Virus record (IMG/VR): IMGVR_UViG_3300032087_004119
Span: 1 to 33,006 of that record
DNA length: 33,006 bases
From: a virus
Strand: one strand, 5' to 3'
In this document: in pieces, positions 7,617 to 15,104 of the stretch
Numbering within the stretch: position 1 is the first letter of the stretch
Layout: each line of letters begins with the position of its first letter
Made by a program: the position numbers and the translations under genes
Notes under the pieces: model-generated
Told to the model about the DNA's origin: nothing
What the model saw: the letters and a program-made list of their open reading frames with translations, nothing else
Databases searched by the model: none

Positions 7617-8531
7617 ATGGCACTAGGTTGCGAATGTAATGCAGGGTTATCCAATACAGGACGCCCGGGGTGCGTACCGATTCAGTCGGTAACGTCATCA
7701 ATGATTATTGTTCCATTAACGGCAAACGACGGAACAAAAAATGGAATAGATTTAAGTACAACGTTGCCGGTTTGGAACGATCTAATTAATGAAGCGGACG
7801 CGAGCAAAAGATATTTTCCTTTGCCGCAGTTTGAAAACGTAGAGTTGCCAAAAGCCGACACCCAATTTGAGGAGGCGGCAAGCGGACGACAAGCGTATTT
7901 AAGACAAGGGAAAAGATCGTTTACCGGCGAATTATGGGCGGACGATTCAACGCCAACGTTTCTTGGAAAATTACAGGCGAGCCGTTGCGTTGATTTCGGT
8001 ATTTATATCGTTGACGTAAACGGAAATTTAATTGGAAGTCAAGACGGGGACTATCTTTATCCTATTCCGGTTGACAATGCAAGTTGGGATCCAAAATGGA
8101 TGCCGGCGACGGATTCAACAGTACAAAAAATAATGCTCGGTTTTGATTGGGACCGTCTTTTTGACGAAAGCACGTTATATATGTTGACACCGGACGAAGC
8201 CGGAGTTAATTTTAACGACCTTACAGGATTGATCGACGTTAACATTATTGGAGGCGTTGGAGCATTAACTTTTGATTCAGTTTCTTTCAGTGCGGCGTTG
8301 GATTACGGAACGGCGTTAAACAAAATCGTTTACACGGGAGCAACGAACGTTGCAGATTGGGACGTTTACAACGTAACAACGGCGAGTTCATTAAACCCAA
8401 TTGCCGGAGTTACCGAGGGACCGGACGGAGATTATACGCTATCTTTTGCGGCTCAATCGAGTTCGGACGTTATCCGAGTAACGGTTGCGCGCGACGGTTA
8501 CATTGGAACGGCTGATATTACGTTACCATAA
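7617..8531 (+). CDS. Probable major tail (tube) protein with C-terminal Ig-like domain
   Basis: A 304-residue protein located after the neck genes and before the tape measure region, the usual position of the tail tube protein. The N-terminal two-thirds is beta-rich and contains a FTGELWADDSTPTFLGKL segment. From about residue 218 onward (GVGALTFDSVSFSAALDYG to the end, with VIRVTVARDGYIGTADITL) the sequence looks like a bacterial Ig-like domain, a frequent decoration on siphovirus tail tubes. The N-terminus has four cysteines within 20 residues. The assignment rests on order and composition. Confidence 0.7.
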   Translation: MALGCECNAGLSNTGRPGCVPIQSVTSSMIIVPLTANDGTKNGIDLSTTLPVWNDLINEADASKRYFPLPQFENVELPKADTQFEEAASGRQAYLRQGKRSFTGELWADDSTPTFLGKLQASRCVDFGIYIVDVNGNLIGSQDGDYLYPIPVDNASWDPKWMPATDSTVQKIMLGFDWDRLFDESTLYMLTPDEAGVNFNDLTGLIDVNIIGGVGALTFDSVSFSAALDYGTALNKIVYTGATNVADWDVYNVTTASSLNPIAGVTEGPDGDYTLSFAAQSSSDVIRVTVARDGYIGTADITLP

Positions 8532-8545
8532 TTTTGTTAAATTTG
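8529..8545 (+). promoter_or_regulatory. Tandem -7-like boxes before the gene at 8553
   Basis: TAATTTTG (8529-8536) overlaps the tail protein stop codon, and TAAATTTG is at 8538-8545. Both fit TAnnTTTG. The second ends 7 bases before the next ATG, so its transcript would be leaderless or nearly so. Confidence 0.45.
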
Positions 8546-8552
8546 TTTCATT

Positions 8553-8735
8553 ATGGAACAAATCAAAATAGGACGTAACGCGTTTAATACGGAAACTTTA
8601 AAGGGGTTGACGTTAGAACAAGCGAAAACCCTTTTTAAGCACGTTAACGAACAAGTCGTAACGCAAGCGCACGAAATGGCAAACCCGGAGCCAAAAGCAA
8701 AGGCAAAGCCAAAACGCAAGCGCAAAAAAGAGTAA
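8553..8735 (+). CDS. Small basic protein, unknown
   Basis: A 60-residue protein with a helical N-terminal part (LTLEQAKTLFKHVNEQVVTQAHEM) and a very basic C-terminal tail (residues 44-60, PEPKAKAKPKRKRKKE). Such a tail suggests binding to nucleic acid or an acidic partner. It lies between the tail tube protein and a strong terminator, so it may be a small tail-assembly factor by position. No family is recognised. Confidence 0.7.
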   Translation: MEQIKIGRNAFNTETLKGLTLEQAKTLFKHVNEQVVTQAHEMANPEPKAKAKPKRKRKKE

Positions 8736-8739
8736 AGAG

Positions 8740-8768
8740 AACGCCCTTTTAATTGAGGGCGTTTTTTT
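8740..8768 (+). terminator. Rho-independent terminator
   Basis: ACGCCCT (8741-8747) pairs with AGGGCGT (8756-8762), extended by an A-T pair, and is followed by a T run to 8768. This is the strongest canonical terminator in the structural region and would end the capsid-tail tube transcript. Confidence 0.85.
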
Positions 8769-8769
8769 G

Positions 8770-8777
8770 TATCTTTG
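8770..8777 (+). promoter_or_regulatory. -7 box for the phosphoesterase gene
   Basis: TATCTTTG directly follows the T run of the terminator, with the ATG at 8797. Terminator and promoter together insulate the phosphoesterase gene from the structural operon. No clear -33 TTTG is visible. Confidence 0.5.
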
Positions 8778-8796
8778 TTTTTCTTTAAGGCACAAA

Positions 8797-9666
8797 ATGA
8801 AAATTATTAGAGAATCGCGAAACGTTCACGTTTTAAAACTTTCCGGGAATGATTCAAGAATTGCTATTTTGTCCGATTTACATTGGGACAATCCAAAGTG
8901 CGACCGGAAAACGTTAAAAAAGCATTTAGATTTTTGTGTAAAAAATAATATTCCAATAGTTGTAAACGGCGATTTTTTCTGTTTAATGCAAGGCCGATAT
9001 GATCCAAGGCGTAATAAAAAAGACATTCGCCCGGAACATAATACGCACGATTATTTGGACGCGGTTATTAACACGGCCGTCGATTGGTTCAAACCATACG
9101 CGAACAATTTAGTTTTGATAGGTTACGGAAACCACGAAACAGGAATAATAAAAAATCTTGAAACCGATCCGTTACAACGATTCGTTGACGCGTTAAACCG
9201 CGAGAAAAACACGAATATACAAACGGGAGGTTACGGCGGTTGGTTGGTTATTCAACAGGAGTTAAGCACCAATAAAATGACTTCCACGAAAATAAAATAT
9301 TTTCACGGTTCCGGGGGCGGAGGAATAGTAACAAAGGGAGCGATAAATTTAACGCGAGCGTTGGAAACGTTCGAGGGTTACGACGTTTTCACAATGGGAC
9401 ACATTCACGAAAATAGCGCACGAAACGACGTAAGGGATTGTTTAAGGCATACCGGAAAAGCCGGCTATACTTTGGAGCAAAAACAGATTCATTCAATGAT
9501 AACCGGGACGTACAAAGAGGAATACGAGGACGGCGCGTTTGGTTGGCACGTTGAAAGGGGCGCACCGATTAAGCCAATAGGGGGCCGAATCCTACAAATT
9601 TACACCGGACACAAAGAAAAACGCCTCGAAAAGTCGATAACAAGTTACAAATTTCCGATTTCTTAA
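8797..9666 (+). CDS. Calcineurin-like metallophosphoesterase
   Basis: A 289-residue protein with all the metal-binding motifs of the Metallophos superfamily: SDLHWD (D27, H29), NGDF (D59), GNHE (111-114), YFHG (H170) and GHIH (201-204). It should hydrolyse phosphodiesters or phosphomonoesters with two metal ions; the substrate cannot be read from sequence, and DNA, nucleotides or RNA ends are all possible. The start is the ATG at 8797, since an earlier in-frame ATG (8767) lies inside the terminator/promoter. It is an autonomous unit with its own promoter between tail genes, so it is either an accessory gene or expressed with a timing unlike its neighbours. No signal peptide is present, so it acts in the cytoplasm. 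Confidence 0.9.
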   Translation: MKIIRESRNVHVLKLSGNDSRIAILSDLHWDNPKCDRKTLKKHLDFCVKNNIPIVVNGDFFCLMQGRYDPRRNKKDIRPEHNTHDYLDAVINTAVDWFKPYANNLVLIGYGNHETGIIKNLETDPLQRFVDALNREKNTNIQTGGYGGWLVIQQELSTNKMTSTKIKYFHGSGGGGIVTKGAINLTRALETFEGYDVFTMGHIHENSARNDVRDCLRHTGKAGYTLEQKQIHSMITGTYKEEYEDGAFGWHVERGAPIKPIGGRILQIYTGHKEKRLEKSITSYKFPIS

Positions 9667-9691
9667 AAAAAAAGTAAAAATTTTTTTCGCG

Positions 9692-9720
9692 CTGAAACCC
9701 TTGTAAACAGTACGTTTCAG
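9692..9720. repeat. 29-bp imperfect intergenic element, copy B
   Basis: Counterpart of 1644-1672. This copy has a perfect inverted repeat at its ends, CTGAAAC (9692-9698) and GTTTCAG (9714-9720), around the shared core CTTGTAAACA; copy A keeps only TGAA/TTCA of the arms. The flanks are strongly T-rich. It begins 26 bases after the phosphoesterase stop codon and lies upstream of the promoter of the second accessory cassette. Confidence 0.6.
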
Positions 9721-9762
9721 AGTTTTTTGTAAATTTTTTTGAATTTTTTTTTACTTTTTTCC

Positions 9763-9792
9763 TTGCCAAGTAAATATATATATGTATATTTG
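9763..9792 (+). promoter_or_regulatory. Bacteroidota-type promoter of the second accessory cassette
   Basis: TTG (9763-9765) and TATATTTG (9785-9792) are separated by 19 bases. The leader of about 25-30 bases is A-rich and ends at the ATG at 9823. It has the same layout as the promoters before 1774, 24848 and 29409. Confidence 0.7.
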
Positions 9793-9822
9793 AATATCTC
9801 AAACACACAAAAACAAGAAAAA

Positions 9823-10041
9823 ATGGAAACAAGAACAAAAAACACAGAATACGCAAAAATCACTTGGACTGAGAAAAAAGCAACAAATTCAGCATTGAAT
9901 AAAGGTTGGTTAGTTATTATTGAGAAAGTACATACTTCAAAGATTAATGGAGCGATAACAATTGAAAAGTTTTACTCAATGGGAATGAATGACTTTTTTA
10001 ACGGTGGTGTTACGCATAAATTTTATACTAAATTTAAATAA
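9823..10041 (+). CDS. Hypothetical protein, second accessory cassette
   Basis: A 72-residue protein that I do not recognise, predicted beta-rich (GWLVIIEKV, GAITIEKFY, GGVTHKFYTKF). The start is the ATG at 9823; an earlier in-frame ATG at 9739 would place the promoter inside the gene. Codon use is more AT-biased than in the flanking structural genes (ACT, ACA, GGT, ATT rather than ACG and GCG), which suggests separate origin. The stop overlaps the next start (TAATG). The cassette interrupts the tail genes between phosphoesterase and pre-tape-measure genes. Confidence 0.72.
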   Translation: METRTKNTEYAKITWTEKKATNSALNKGWLVIIEKVHTSKINGAITIEKFYSMGMNDFFNGGVTHKFYTKFK

Positions 10042-10283
10042 TGAATTGGCAAGATCAAATCGACAAACACCACAAAGGGCAAACGGGATTTTTTAAAGAA
10101 ATGGAAAACAAACAAAAACAAGTTATGGAAACAACAGAAAAATTATTAGAGTTTTTTAGTCAGTTTAGTAAAGATCAACAGAGAGACGAATTAGAGCAAC
10201 TTCTATTGGCTCTGCAAGAAAAAGGCGGTAACCTTGTCGGTTTACTTGAATTTTGGGAAAAAGGCGGTATTAGACAACCTTAA
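10041..10283 (+). CDS. Hypothetical helical protein, second accessory cassette
   Basis: An 80-residue, strongly helical, charged protein (METTEKLLEFFSQFSKDQQRDELEQLLLALQEKGG) that could form a small coiled-coil dimer. It has no signal peptide or membrane segment and no recognised domain. It is translationally coupled to the preceding gene and followed by a terminator, so the two form a self-contained transcription unit. No function is assigned. Confidence 0.7.
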   Translation: MNWQDQIDKHHKGQTGFFKEMENKQKQVMETTEKLLEFFSQFSKDQQRDELEQLLLALQEKGGNLVGLLEFWEKGGIRQP

Positions 10284-10323
10284 AAAACAAAAGTTATTAA
10301 ATAGAATAAAATCAACACTAACA

Positions 10324-10350
10324 GGGCCGCAAATAGCGGCCTTTTTTTTT
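10324..10350 (+). terminator. Rho-independent terminator
   Basis: GGCCGC (10325-10330), loop AAATA and GCGGCC (10336-10341) are followed by nine T. This is a canonical terminator closing the two-gene accessory cassette. Confidence 0.9.
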
Positions 10351-10374
10351 GCTCAAAATTTCGTTTTATTTCGT

Positions 10375-10382
10375 TAATTTTG
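10375..10382 (+). promoter_or_regulatory. -7 box, near-leaderless start of the tail operon
   Basis: TAATTTTG ends 4 bases before the ATG at 10387. The 14 bases starting one base upstream (GTTAATTTTGTTAT) also occur at the protease promoter (3775-3788). It probably starts the long tail transcript after the preceding terminator. Confidence 0.55.
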
Positions 10383-10386
10383 TTAT

Positions 10387-10857
10387 ATGGTTGATCTTTT
10401 ACAAACACGGGTTGGCGAAACGTTGTTAAAAGCGTCGAAATTGGACGAGGCGGCGGCGTGGATCGAATCAATAACACCGAGTATTAAAAGAGATATCATA
10501 AACGAGTATATCCAAAAGGACCAATTAACGCGCCAAGGAGTTGACGAGGACGGGACAATTTTAGGATATTACAAGCCGTTAACTGAATTATTGAGCCAAG
10601 GGCGCAAAAAGGCCGGGACACCGTACAATTTAAACGATACCGGGGCGTTTTATCGTTCAATGTTTGTAACGGCATTAAACGACGGTTTATTAATAGAGGG
10701 GGACACGAATAAAATGGAGGGCGAAAAATGGTGGATTGATAACAATTTGGAGGCGGACAAAATATTGGGTTTAACAGATGAAAATTTACAAAAACTTATT
10801 ACACAAATTCAAGTTAACTACCTTAAATACGTCAGTAAAATATTGGGAATCAATTAA
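10387..10857 (+). CDS. Conserved phage protein ahead of the tape measure, possible tail-completion factor
   Basis: A 156-residue alpha-helical protein. Segments such as DQLTRQGVDEDGTILGYY, KKAGTPYNLNDTGAFYRSMFV and KILGLTDENLQKLI belong to a type I recognise as recurrent among tail genes of Bacteroidota phages, with no established biochemical role. The DTGAFYRSM part is reminiscent of virion-morphogenesis / tail-completion proteins. It is the first gene behind a possible leaderless promoter and heads the tail operon. Confidence 0.65.
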   Translation: MVDLLQTRVGETLLKASKLDEAAAWIESITPSIKRDIINEYIQKDQLTRQGVDEDGTILGYYKPLTELLSQGRKKAGTPYNLNDTGAFYRSMFVTALNDGLLIEGDTNKMEGEKWWIDNNLEADKILGLTDENLQKLITQIQVNYLKYVSKILGIN

Positions 10858-10861
10858 CGAA

Positions 10862-11284
10862 ATGCCGTTATTTAATTGGATTCAATGCAACGACGGCAAT
10901 TTTCAGTTTGTGAGGGTTGAGGCAAACACGGACCAAGAACCAACAGAAAACGACGTAAAAAATTGGTTTGTTATTTACGATCAATATTTAAAAAAATACG
11001 GCCTTGGAAAAAAGTATAAAAGACTATTAGACGTAATGAAAAAAAAAGCGTTGTTGGAATTAGAATTTATTTTAACGCGTGAACGTTTTAAGATAACACA
11101 AATTGAAGTAGAGGAGGCAAATTTAAAAGCAATGTTGGCAAATAAAGGTAACGGAATGACTATTGAGCAAACGTTGGTACATTTGTCCCGGTGGCTAGGT
11201 TATCAATTAAACACAAAAAAAATAACGGTTGCGGAATATTTTAATATTTTAGATCAATATGGCAAAGAAAATACAAAAAAGTGA
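10862..11284 (+). CDS. Putative tail assembly chaperone
   Basis: A 140-residue protein encoded immediately upstream of, and overlapping by 26 bases, the tape measure gene, the slot used by tail assembly chaperones. The start chosen is the ATG at 10862, 5 bases after the previous stop codon; an earlier frame opening at 10778 would overlap that gene heavily. The N-terminal part is compact (MPLFNWIQCNDGNFQFVRV) and the rest helical. No typical G/GT-type frameshifted extension is evident, although an A9 run lies at 11039-11047. Function is inferred from position only. Confidence 0.55.
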   Translation: MPLFNWIQCNDGNFQFVRVEANTDQEPTENDVKNWFVIYDQYLKKYGLGKKYKRLLDVMKKKALLELEFILTRERFKITQIEVEEANLKAMLANKGNGMTIEQTLVHLSRWLGYQLNTKKITVAEYFNILDQYGKENTKK

Positions 11285-14200
11285 TATAAGCGAGGAGGAC
11301 GTATTTAAAGGGATACGCGATAGCGCAAAAAATACACTTGAAACAATAAAGAAACTTGACAAAGAGTTAAAAGACGTTGCAACCACGTTAAAAAGCGATA
11401 TTAAGGGCGCAAAGTTTACAAATACGGCGGACATTAATAAGTTTACGCAAGCGGTAAACAAGGCGAACAAAGCCAAAAAAGACGCTATTAAAATCGACCA
11501 ACAGGAACAAAAGGCAAACCAAACATTAATCAAAAGTGAAGCCGAATTACAACGAATAAAACGCGAAAAATTAAAGACCGAACGCGAGGAAATAAGAACG
11601 GCGCAAGCGAGGGCAAAAGCAAAAGAACAGGAACGCAAAGCGAATGAAAAGAACGCCCGGACCGTTGAGAATGAACGTAACGCCTACAAAAAACTTGTAG
11701 TTGAAACACGGAATTTAAAGAATGAAAGTAAACGATTGGCGGCCCGTCTTTTGGAAATGGATAAAGCCGGCCAAAAGAATACAAAAGGTTATAGAGAATT
11801 GCGCCGTGAATATAAACAAGTAACAAGGCAAGCGCAAGAGGGCGACAAAGCATTAAAAGGAATTGATAGAACCGTTGGCGACAATTTCCGAAACGTTGGA
11901 AATTACGTTGGAGCCGTGAATAAATTAAAAGGTGCATTAGCCGGTTTGGGCGTTGCGTTTGGAGCGTTTCAAGCAATTAGATCAAGCGCAAAAATTGTTG
12001 TTGCCTTTGATCAAGCGCAAGCGGATTTACAGGCAATTTCCGGGAAAACGGAGGAGCAATTGGCAAGTTTAACCGCCCAAGCAAAAGAGTTGGGCGCAAC
12101 AACGCAATTTAGCGCGACGCAAATAACCGAAATGCAAATCGAATTGGCAAAGTTAGGTTTTACAAGCGAGCAAATTTCAGATAGCACCGGAGCCGTTGCC
12201 AATTTTGCGGCGGCAACAGGGGCGGAAATACCAAGGGCGGCGGCGTTAGCCGGTTCCGCAATGCGTGGTTTTGGTTTGGAGGCCGAGGAAATGGACCGCG
12301 TTGTTAGTACGTTGGCCGTTGCAACAACAAAAAGCGCATTAGATTTTAGTAAACTAGAAACCGGACTTTCGACCATTGCCCCGGTTGCGGCGTCTTTTGG
12401 TTTTTCTATTGAGGACACCACGGCATTATTAGGACAATTAGCCAACGCCGGTTTTGACGCGTCAAGCGCGGCAACGGCAACGCGAAACATATTGTTAAAT
12501 TTAGCCGACGCAAACGGCGATTTAGCGCAACAATTGGGCCGGCCTATTGAGAGCGCGGACGATTTAGCGGCCGGATTACAGGAATTACAGGCAAAGGGAA
12601 TTGATTTAGGCGAGGCATTAGAATTAACAGATAAACGAAGCGTTGCGGCGTTCCAAACATTCTTAAAAGGATCGGGAACGTTGATTGATTTACGAGATAG
12701 CATAACGGACGCAAACGACGAATTGGAAGAAATGGCGGCAAAAAGACTTGACACCATAGGAGGACAATTCACGTTATTGGAATCCGCGTGGGAGGGGTTT
12801 GTTTTATCCGTTAACGAGGGTTCCGGCGTTGGCGAAACAATTAAAAATGTTATTGCGTTCATTGCTCAAAATTTAAGTACAATTTTGGGAGTTATTGGCA
12901 AAGTAACGACGGCGTTTGTACTTTACAGGATAGCAACGAGCAAGGCAACAAAAGATTTAATTGCGTTTGGAAAAGGTTTATTTTCATCAATTAAAAATCT
13001 AAAAAGGCAAGATTTAGCATTAAAAAACGTTGGTAAAACCGCAAAAACCGCCGGAACCGCTTTTCGATCAATGGGCAAGGCGTTACAAGGAATCGCATTT
13101 ATTGCTATTGCAACCGCGATTTTTGAAGTTGCCACGGCGTTGTGGGACACCGTAAGCGGTGCGCGAGCATTAAGGGAGGAAACGGCAAAACAAAAAAAGG
13201 CGTTAGAGGACGGAAAAAAAGCCGCTAATTCATACAGTGAAGCGTTAAAAAAGAGTCTTGACGAGCGAATGAAAGAAATCGATATTTTAGAGGCCGAGGG
13301 CAAACTAAAAGGCAAAGACGTTGCAAAAGCAAGGCAAAAAGCAATTGACGACCTAAAAACGGAAACCACGGAAAGAAAAAAATCTTTTGAGGTTGCAAAG
13401 GCGGATATTGAACAAAAATTAAAAGCAGTTCAAGCGGAAAGGCAAGCAACAAAAGAACGTTTAAAAAGTGGGTTATCCTATAAAACACAAGGGGCGTTAA
13501 TAAACAAATTGAAAGAGGAGGACGCAAAATTAGCAAAACAGGAAAGCGACCTAAATAAACAATTAAATTTATCGCGTGGAACCATTGACGGATTAACGAC
13601 CGATTTAGAAACATTAAACGAGGAAACGTTTAACAATACCGTCGAAATAAAAACAAACGAAAGGGAAACAAGAAAATCGACAACGACGAAAAAACAATTA
13701 AACACGGAGTTAAAAACCGAGATTGATTTAGTCAGTGAGTTAAATGATCTTTACGCAAGGCAAAACGAGGCGCAACAAAATTTAAAGGAATTAGATTTAA
13801 CGCAACAAATCGCGGATTTAAACGAACAAATTGCCGAAGCAACCGTAATGGAACGCGCAAGGGTTGAACAGGACGGCGCATATACATTGGAACAAATAAC
13901 AGATTTAGCGAATAAACGAAAAGATTTAGAAATAAAATTAATAGAAATAAGCCGGGACGCGCAGATTGACGCAAACAGAAAAGCCTTTCAAGATCGTTTT
14001 GACGCATTAAAAACGGCATTAAATACGGAATTAGCGGAACAGAAAAAAGCGAATGAAGAAAGCAAACGATCAAAAAAAGATATTGCCGCCGCAAACGCAA
14101 AATTGGACGCCGATTTTGCTAAAAAAATGAATGAAATAAACCAATTAGAACGCGAAGAATTTAAGACGTTACAGGAGGAAAAAACTGTAATAAAAGAGGA

Positions 14201-15104
14201 GGCGAACAAAAAAATATTGGAAGTTGAAAAGGACACGGCCGAAGAAGTTAACGCGATTGACGAAGAATTAGTTAACGATATGATCGAAAGGAATAAAGAA
14301 TTAACTAAAAACAACGAGGAGGACGGCAAAAAAGCGATAGAGTTACAAAAGCAAAGAGCCGCAGAACAACGCGCGATTATTCAATCGTTAACAGATTACG
14401 CAATAAAACAAAGCGAAGAACGCGTAAACGCAATAGATAAAGAGATTCAAAAGGCCGAAGAACAAAGCGACCATTTAAAACAATTGGCCGCGCAAGGGAA
14501 TATTGAGGCGAGCGAATCAATAGCCGAGCAACAACGAATTATTGCCGAGGCAAACCGGGCGCGTGAAAAGGAATTACAACGCCAACAACGAATAAAATTG
14601 GCGTCCACAATTTATGATACTTATCAAAGTAAGATTGAGGCCGGGAGTGCGGAACCATTAGCCGAAACGATAAGGGACACGACGTTATTACAAGCGTTTA
14701 TTAGTAGTTTACCGGCGTTTGAGGACGGAACGGAGGACACCGGGAAGAACGGCCAAGGAATCGACGGAAAAGGAGGTTTTCACGCTATTTTGCACCCTAA
14801 CGAGCGCGTAATGACAAAGGGCCAAAACGCAATGATTGGCGATTTAACAAACGTTGAGTTGGCGAGGTTGGCCCAAGAATACAACGCCGGGCAAATGATC
14901 CACAAAGACGGGGCCAAACAATTGGGCGGAGCGTGGGAATCGACGGCAATAGTAAACAAGTTAAACGAGTTGCAACGCGCGATTGAAAGCAAGCCGGAAA
15001 CGAATATCGAATTGGAGCGAATTATTGACGGAACAATGAAAATAACAAGGCAAACAAAACACGGAAATAACGTTATTTTTAATCGTTACAAAGTTAGAAA
15101 ATGA
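11259..15104 (+). CDS. Tape measure protein
   Basis: At 1281 residues this is the largest protein; it sets tail length and passes through the tube on ejection. Residues 1 to about 220 are charged coiled coil rich in K, E, Q and A. A TMP core follows (about 225-520) with AVAFDQAQADLQAISGKTEE-like sequence, TQFSATQITEMQIELAKLGF and ATRNILLNLADANG. Hydrophobic helices lie near residues 530-660 (IAQNLSTILGVIGKVTTAFVLY, GIAFIAIATAIFEVATALW). Then come long coiled coils to about 1130, and a C-terminal segment with HAILHPNERVMTKGQNAMIGD typical of these proteins. Hydrophobic segments fit membrane insertion on ejection. The next gene overlaps by 4 bases. Confidence 0.95.
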   Translation: MAKKIQKSDISEEDVFKGIRDSAKNTLETIKKLDKELKDVATTLKSDIKGAKFTNTADINKFTQAVNKANKAKKDAIKIDQQEQKANQTLIKSEAELQRIKREKLKTEREEIRTAQARAKAKEQERKANEKNARTVENERNAYKKLVVETRNLKNESKRLAARLLEMDKAGQKNTKGYRELRREYKQVTRQAQEGDKALKGIDRTVGDNFRNVGNYVGAVNKLKGALAGLGVAFGAFQAIRSSAKIVVAFDQAQADLQAISGKTEEQLASLTAQAKELGATTQFSATQITEMQIELAKLGFTSEQISDSTGAVANFAAATGAEIPRAAALAGSAMRGFGLEAEEMDRVVSTLAVATTKSALDFSKLETGLSTIAPVAASFGFSIEDTTALLGQLANAGFDASSAATATRNILLNLADANGDLAQQLGRPIESADDLAAGLQELQAKGIDLGEALELTDKRSVAAFQTFLKGSGTLIDLRDSITDANDELEEMAAKRLDTIGGQFTLLESAWEGFVLSVNEGSGVGETIKNVIAFIAQNLSTILGVIGKVTTAFVLYRIATSKATKDLIAFGKGLFSSIKNLKRQDLALKNVGKTAKTAGTAFRSMGKALQGIAFIAIATAIFEVATALWDTVSGARALREETAKQKKALEDGKKAANSYSEALKKSLDERMKEIDILEAEGKLKGKDVAKARQKAIDDLKTETTERKKSFEVAKADIEQKLKAVQAERQATKERLKSGLSYKTQGALINKLKEEDAKLAKQESDLNKQLNLSRGTIDGLTTDLETLNEETFNNTVEIKTNERETRKSTTTKKQLNTELKTEIDLVSELNDLYARQNEAQQNLKELDLTQQIADLNEQIAEATVMERARVEQDGAYTLEQITDLANKRKDLEIKLIEISRDAQIDANRKAFQDRFDALKTALNTELAEQKKANEESKRSKKDIAAANAKLDADFAKKMNEINQLEREEFKTLQEEKTVIKEEANKKILEVEKDTAEEVNAIDEELVNDMIERNKELTKNNEEDGKKAIELQKQRAAEQRAIIQSLTDYAIKQSEERVNAIDKEIQKAEEQSDHLKQLAAQGNIEASESIAEQQRIIAEANRAREKELQRQQRIKLASTIYDTYQSKIEAGSAEPLAETIRDTTLLQAFISSLPAFEDGTEDTGKNGQGIDGKGGFHAILHPNERVMTKGQNAMIGDLTNVELARLAQEYNAGQMIHKDGAKQLGGAWESTAIVNKLNELQRAIESKPETNIELERIIDGTMKITRQTKHGNNVIFNRYKVRK

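Noticed and set aside
1644-9720. The 29-bp elements as attL/attR of an integrated element
   Set aside because: They are imperfect copies, there is no recombinase gene between or near them, and the DNA between them includes essential head genes.
11039-11047. A9 run as a programmed frameshift site for a tail chaperone
   Set aside because: The run encodes in-frame lysines (ATG AAA AAA AAA GCG) in mid-gene, and I saw no convincing overlapping extension frame leading to the tape measure. A search of shifted frames in relatives would decide.
12011-12862. 283-codon open frame on the minus strand
   Set aside because: It lies wholly inside the tape measure gene; the product is rich in S, A, N and P as expected from reading the complement of that gene, with no domain or promoter of its own.
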